The translations under genes and the position numbers were made by a program. From positions 124,001 to 188,000 of the forward strand of contig CAVQVM010000005.1 in NCBI GenBank assembly GCA_963717085.1: a stretch of DNA of 64,000 nucleotides. The letters are read 5' to 3'. This document shows, piece by piece, positions 60,228-64,000 of the stretch. Below the pieces are notes generated by a model that saw nothing but the letters and a program-made list of their open reading frames with translations, had not been told where the DNA came from and did no database searches. The stretch's first letter is position 1. The number at the start of each line of letters is the position of its first letter. Origin of the DNA: DASQUK01 sp963717085 (GTDB lineage: Bacteria; Actinomycetota; Acidimicrobiia; Acidimicrobiales; VFJN01).

Positions 60228-60593
60228 TCAGCTACCGCGTTCGTCCGAGGGCGGGATCGGCGCGTCCGGCGGCCGCCGCCCTTCGGCGTTCCAATCGAGT
60301 CCTTCGCCCGGCCGCTCCGCCTTGCCCCGTCGACGAAGTGCCCATCCCTCGACGAACAGCCGCTCCGCCTCGTCGAGCTCCTCGACAACGTCGCCAGGGG
60401 GGCTCTCGCCTGCCCAACGCACGGCCGGTTCATCCATCAAATGATTGGCCCGTTCCCCCGGCTCCAACTCGAGGACGAAGAGCCGCGATGACGCGCTATG
60501 GACGAGCCGTCCATGCCGACCGAGATGGTCGGGTACTGCTTCGTCCCGCTGGAGCAGGACAAGAATCTCGGAGGTGCTCTCTGTGGATGGCAC
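60228..60593 (-). CDS. I9-propeptide-like small protein, first gene of the zincin operon
   Basis: The ATG at 60593 gives 121 residues: ILVLLQRDEAVPDHLGRHGR and LVHSASSRLFVLELEPGERA, then AVRWAGESPPGDVVEELDEA. The middle aligns loosely with the N-terminal region of the zincin (HVLHTYGPRVAVAQVDPTEA) and resembles I9/propeptide-like folds that act as chaperones or inhibitors of their protease. The C-terminal half is acidic, then basic. It ends 25 nt before the zincin start. An internal ATG at 60437 would leave only the second half. Confidence 0.6.
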   Translation of the reverse strand: MPSTESTSEILVLLQRDEAVPDHLGRHGRLVHSASSRLFVLELEPGERANHLMDEPAVRWAGESPPGDVVEELDEAERLFVEGWALRRRGKAERPGEGLDWNAEGRRPPDAPIPPSDERGS

Positions 60594-60831
60594 CGTCCTC
60601 GCCCCCCGAATACGCCGAAAGCCCTCAAAGGATGGCCATTGGGATCTGAAGCGTCAATAGGCGCACGGGGCCGCCCGACCGCGGCGTCCGAGCGGCTGGA
60701 GAGGCCCTGGATCGGGGTTCCAGCGCACGGCCGTGCGGGATTCAGGCTTGCCTCGTCACGAGAGCCCCTTCAGGGGAGCAAACGAGTCGGGGCGGGAAGA
60801 ATCATCGCCGGTGCGACGGGTAGCGGCGGCA

Positions 60832-62328
60832 TCAACGAACACGATCCGTCGACGCCGTTCCCTGCGCCGGTGATCGCGGGGCATGACGCAGCATCACGAG
60901 GCCGATGGCCAACAACGTCACGCCGAGAGCGGCCGAACGCGCCAAGCCCCCGTCGTATCTCTGCAGCCGGTTCCCTATCCCCGCCAGATCGGCGGCCGGC
61001 CCGACGGTCACCGCGGTGAGCAGCATCGCGACAAGCCATCCGACGGCCGCCTCGCCCCGATTCTGGGCCGAGACCGCGAACCAGACCGCCAGCAGCGTCG
61101 GACCGATGACCGTGGCAGACGGGGCGAACACCGCGTCCGCGACGCAGCCGAGCAGGAAGATCGCCGCCCCCCACGGCCACGCTCCCCGTCGCCCACCAAG
61201 CCAGCGACCGCGACTGACTGCCATGACCAACGCGAACCAGGCGGCCGCCACGACGACCAACCCCGCCAAGAGGTCATCGACCCGTCCGACGAAACCCCGG
61301 AGATCGCTTCCGGCATCGAGGAAGAAGGTGTCGCGCTCCCGGTAGATGATCGTCTGCCACCCGCTCTGCGACGCCGCGGGCCGAATCCATGCCGAAAGGG
61401 TCAGCTCCGATTCGACGTCCAGCGACCTCGCCGGAGCGACTCGCACGATGTCGTCGGCACCGTCGAAGTTCAATGCGTTCCCGTACCGGCCGCGCGTCCA
61501 GGTCGCCCCGGCGACCCTTCCTACATTGCCGTTGCCCGAACCATCGGCCACCGAGGAGCCCGACCCCTCGTCGAACGAGTACGCGGCGACCAGGCCGACG
61601 GCGTGCGGCCGCGCCGCGTGCGTCCCCGCAACGAGGTTCGCTCGACCTCGGACTGCCCCGCTCGTGGCCACCGGGATTCCCATGTCGGCTCTGATCTCGT
61701 CCCCGCTGAGGGCACGATCGTAGACACGTGCCTCGTCGATCAACCCGTCGAAGAACTCACCGAAGGGATGGTTGCCCCCGAGCCACAGTGGGTTTCCCGT
61801 CCTGTCGATGGACCCGGTCGTCGCCCGGTCCGCCACCCGATGCCCGTTCACGAACAGGCGCAGCGTCGAGCCGTCGTAGGTCAGCGCGACGTAAGACCAG
61901 GCTCCGACCGGGTTTGGCGACCGCCCGGGAACGAATTGCACCGCACCGTCGAACGTCCCACCGCCTACTGGCACCATCGGCCCGCGATCGGAGAGATCAA
62001 CGATGGCGGCGGTGAGGAGCACGACACCGAGCACCACCGCGGACGTGGCGCCGACCCAGTGCCTCGACAACGATCTACCGATCGGGCGCCCGACCGAATC
62101 GGAGCGCAGTGGTCGGTTCCGATAGATCCGGATCGCAACCCACACGAGCGGGACGGCCAGGAGGTCGCCGGCATTGACGCCATGACCCGTCGACAGGGAC
62201 AGGATGACCGGGCCGTGCCATGGCTCCCACAGGGCGAGGCCGAGGCCCGCGCTCAAGGCGACCGCGATGCCGATCGCGGCCAGGAGCGGCCCCGGGCGGG
62301 TCGTTGGGGATCGGGGAGAAGGCAACAT
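60832..62328 (-). CDS. Membrane protein with permuted LamG segments
   Basis: The ATG at 62328 (MLPSPRSPTTRPGPLLAAIG) gives 498 residues. Three hydrophobic helices come first, then the second half of a LamG/concanavalin-like domain (WSYVALTYDGSTLRLFVNGH, FFDGLIDEARVYDRALSGDE). After a linker comes the first half (LVAAYSFDEGSGSSVADGSG, NALNFDGADDIVRVAP, ELTLSAWIRPAASQSGWQTI), and finally five or six TM helices. The two halves are in the reverse of the normal order. Such proteins display carbohydrate-binding modules at the cell surface. The function is unknown. Confidence 0.78.
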   Translation of the reverse strand: MLPSPRSPTTRPGPLLAAIGIAVALSAGLGLALWEPWHGPVILSLSTGHGVNAGDLLAVPLVWVAIRIYRNRPLRSDSVGRPIGRSLSRHWVGATSAVVLGVVLLTAAIVDLSDRGPMVPVGGGTFDGAVQFVPGRSPNPVGAWSYVALTYDGSTLRLFVNGHRVADRATTGSIDRTGNPLWLGGNHPFGEFFDGLIDEARVYDRALSGDEIRADMGIPVATSGAVRGRANLVAGTHAARPHAVGLVAAYSFDEGSGSSVADGSGNGNVGRVAGATWTRGRYGNALNFDGADDIVRVAPARSLDVESELTLSAWIRPAASQSGWQTIIYRERDTFFLDAGSDLRGFVGRVDDLLAGLVVVAAAWFALVMAVSRGRWLGGRRGAWPWGAAIFLLGCVADAVFAPSATVIGPTLLAVWFAVSAQNRGEAAVGWLVAMLLTAVTVGPAADLAGIGNRLQRYDGGLARSAALGVTLLAIGLVMLRHAPRSPAQGTASTDRVR

Positions 62329-62594
62329 GTCGACTGGCGGTGGAACTCGTACGACTCGTCGACCCAGCCACGAACGGTCATCGAGCCTCGGGTGGTCGCC
62401 GGCGAGCGATCGCCAGCCGGCAATGTATGCCGTGACCGAGCGCGCGAGAAGCACCGGTGAAGCTTCCTCGCCGGCCCGGTCGGCGTCAGTGTCTCCCGCC
62501 GGGTTGAAGCACCCCTGAAGGCAGGCTGCAGCCTCGCTGAAGCAGACGTCCTGGCCATGCAGGGCCGGCGGGCCCGCCACGCCGCTAGGTAGGG

Positions 62595-62930
62595 CTACCG
62601 CTTCGCTGGGAGCGAATGGGCGTAGGTCGTGCCCAACGCGACCCACTTCGCGAGCTCACGTTCCGAGCGAACGTGCTCCGTGCCGACACGCAGCCAGCCC
62701 CGCATCGGGCGCCCGCGCATCTCCATGAGGCGAGCGGGTGTCGTCGCAACGAGCTCGTCGGACATGGCGGGATCGACGCGGACCATGAGCCCGCCCTGGC
62801 CGCTCGCCGAGACGGCCATGTTGCCCCCGATGAGGAAGGCGAGGCCGCCGAACATCTTCTGTTCGGTCAGGCCGGCCTCGCCGCGTACGAGCTCGCGAAT
62901 GCGAGCGGCAAGATCCTCGTCGTAGCTCAC
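62595..62930 (-). CDS. TfoX N-terminal domain protein
   Basis: The GTG at 62930 gives 111 residues. SYDEDLAARIRELVRGEAGL, TEQKMFGGLAFLIGGNMAVS and ELAKWVALGTTYAHSLPAK match the stand-alone TfoX_N (Sxy-like) family, which has the MFGGLAFLxxGNM signature. In gamma-proteobacteria Sxy controls competence; in actinobacteria the function of these short proteins is not known. The upstream ceramidase-like gene stops inside its start (GTGA). Confidence 0.9.
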   Translation of the reverse strand: MSYDEDLAARIRELVRGEAGLTEQKMFGGLAFLIGGNMAVSASGQGGLMVRVDPAMSDELVATTPARLMEMRGRPMRGWLRVGTEHVRSERELAKWVALGTTYAHSLPAKR

Positions 62931-63457
62931 GACCGCGATCGTACGAGCGCCGAGGGCGGATCGTGAGGCTGGGTGCGCCGTTCGCCCACCTCGGCGTCCG
63001 CACGGCGGCCTCGCGGCGGAGCGAGCCACAGGGCGATCGCCAGCGCCGTGAGCGCGTGCCATGCCGCGTGGCCCTGGAGCAGGCTTTCCGGGCGGCACAG
63101 CGGCGCTCCGGTGCGGGTGACCATGTTCATTGCGATCGCGGCCCCGCCGGCGATGGCGGCGATGACCGGCGGCCATCGGAGCGAGTGGCGGCGCCACGCC
63201 AGCGGGATCGTGGCCGCCAAGACAACGATCGACCCATCGTGCGCCAGGCCTGCGCCGGGGGTCATCGGTCCGTGGTACAGGACGCTGCCGACACCGACTG
63301 CGGCGAGTGCCAGCGCAGGTATCCGGGGTCCGCCTCGCCGCAGCACGTATGCGCCGGCCACGACGTAGGCAAGGCTCGACAGGGTGTTGACCGGCTGTCC
63401 CAGCCAACCGTCGCGCAGTGCCTCGCAATCCGAGGCTCCGAGGGCGAGCACGCGCAC
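62927..63457 (-). CDS. Ceramidase-like (CREST superfamily) membrane protein
   Basis: The 176-residue product has an early SDCEALRDGWLGQPVNTLSS (the CE...PVNTLSN signature), then LAYVVAGAYVLRR, LAAVGVGSVLYHGPMTPGAG, LAHDGSIVVLAATIPLAWRR and HAAWHALTALAIALWLAPP. The conserved SxxxH, HDGS and HxxWH residues correspond to the metal site of alkaline ceramidases and related hydrolases. Six TM helices are likely. The substrate in bacteria without sphingolipids is unknown. It overlaps the TfoX-like gene by 4 nt and is probably first in that transcript. Confidence 0.85.
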   Translation of the reverse strand: MRVLALGASDCEALRDGWLGQPVNTLSSLAYVVAGAYVLRRGGPRIPALALAAVGVGSVLYHGPMTPGAGLAHDGSIVVLAATIPLAWRRHSLRWPPVIAAIAGGAAIAMNMVTRTGAPLCRPESLLQGHAAWHALTALAIALWLAPPRGRRADAEVGERRTQPHDPPSALVRSRS

Positions 63458-63556
63458 GGCCCCAGCTTGCCACCGGTCGGCGGCCTCGATCCCCCTTGGT
63501 CCTGCCCGATGTCGACGGCGACGTGGAACGTCCCTGCACCCGTACCTCGACCCCCG

Positions 63557-64000
63557 CTACATGCGGCGCTCGAGGTGGTCGCCGGCCACCCGGTGGGCGT
63601 CGTCGAGGAGCCCGGCCGCGGCCGGGTCGTGGGCGGCGAGGATCCGCATCCCGGGGTTGTTGGCCCGCAGGGCGAGCACCTGGTCACGGGTTCGGCGCAG
63701 CCGGCGCCCGCTACCGACGCCTCCAACGAGGCCGCGCTCGAAGGCATGGACGTCGTAGGTGAGGTCGCCGGCCAGCAGGAGCGGCGGCATGGCGGGCTGG
63801 CGGACCAGCATGGACATCGAGCCAGGGGTGTGCCCCGGGGTGGGGAGTACGACGAGCGAACCGTCGCCGAACAGGTCTCGCCCGATGCTGAAGGGCGCCA
63901 GCGACGGGTGGTCGAGCGTCTCGAGCTCGACGGGTGACCACCTGAGGCCGGGAAGCTCGATGTGGTCGCGGAGCAGCCCCCGTGCCTCGGCCATCGGCCG
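63557..64000 (-). CDS. Metallo-beta-lactamase fold hydrolase, N-terminus outside window
   Basis: The frame is open to the right edge, so the N-terminal half with the HxHxDH motif lies beyond. The visible C-terminal part has LPTPGHTPGSMSMLVRQPAM (the third His region), LLLAGDLTYDVHAFERGLVG (metal-bridging Asp) and NPGMRILAAHDPAAAGLLDD (last His). This is the pattern of AHL-lactonase/glyoxalase II-like hydrolases. An N-acyl homoserine lactonase role is only one possibility. Confidence 0.87.
   Translation of the reverse strand, partial: RPMAEARGLLRDHIELPGLRWSPVELETLDHPSLAPFSIGRDLFGDGSLVVLPTPGHTPGSMSMLVRQPAMPPLLLAGDLTYDVHAFERGLVGGVGSGRRLRRTRDQVLALRANNPGMRILAAHDPAAAGLLDDAHRVAGDHLERRM

Noticed and set aside
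60498..61019. A 173-residue plus-strand frame between the zincin operon and the LamG gene
   Set aside because: Low-complexity composition with overlap of the LamG gene 3' end; the opposite strand carries the better-supported 121-residue gene.
1..64000. CRISPR arrays, tRNA or rRNA genes, riboswitches
   Set aside because: No regularly spaced direct repeats, no cloverleaf-like or rRNA-like blocks and no recognisable riboswitch core were seen on reading either strand; short or diverged tRNAs would need a covariance search.

Overview
The window is very GC-rich, about two thirds or more G+C, with frequent GTG starts and short Shine-Dalgarno motifs. Its families are typical of Actinomycetota: DUF222/13E12 proteins, LuxR-type ATPases, SARP/BTAD regulators, an MMPL transporter, F420-type LLM proteins and ECF sigma factors. 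An actinobacterium is therefore very likely. I cannot place it in a genus; a non-model soil or sludge lineage such as Acidimicrobiia is only a guess. No tRNA, rRNA, CRISPR array, phage module or plasmid replication gene was seen.

Layout. 1-12.4 kb is mostly ordinary chromosome: the tail of a LuxR-type ATPase regulator, a TetR repressor with its MFS efflux pump behind a clear promoter/operator, small enzymes (DUF3291, SRPBCC, methyltransferase, NUDIX), a broken DUF222 gene behind a LexA-like box, a winged-helix regulator coupled to a 48-residue basic protein, a PPOX-fold flavoprotein and an MMPL transporter. 12.8-19.0 kb is a transposon graveyard. One IS110 element sits inside a dispersed intergenic repeat. 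An IS30 transposase gene is split by a 2.8-kb block made of a second IS110 and an IS3. 19-30 kb carries a lipoprotein, a VOC protein, acetyltransferases, a secreted HExxH protein coupled to a cupin/TPR-like protein, and a giant regulator of about 1,945 residues (class III cyclase, SARP winged helix and BTAD, AAA, nSTAND, TM, WD40). That regulator is cut by an intact IS1380-family element with a perfect 5-bp target duplication. 30.6-36.6 kb is an IS110 remnant split in two around about 5.1 kb that includes another complete IS110 with an RNA-like leader.

37-55 kb holds methyltransferases, a TrhA-type membrane protein, a secreted-repeat lipoprotein, two ECF sigma factor loci, a large LuxR/AAA regulator whose start codon is missing, a DUF1801 protein, a stand-alone LigD-type polymerase domain, DUF899, a RibD/DHFR-like protein, a 6-phosphogluconate dehydrogenase, and decayed LLM and SARP genes. 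55-64 kb holds an NfeD/stomatin pair, an RppH-like NUDIX hydrolase, a five-gene operon built around a HExxH metalloprotease, a LamG-containing membrane protein, a TfoX-like/ceramidase-like pair and the edge of a metallo-beta-lactamase.

The best candidates for something undescribed are three. First is the zincin operon (57396-60593): an I9-propeptide-like protein, a zincin with a C-terminal beta domain, a free copy of that beta domain, a small Ala/Gly/Pro-rich protein and a coiled-coil membrane protein. Second is the dispersed ~75-nt repeat that one IS110 has used as a target. Third is the candidate bridge-RNA leader of the IS110 at 32.2-33.5 kb.
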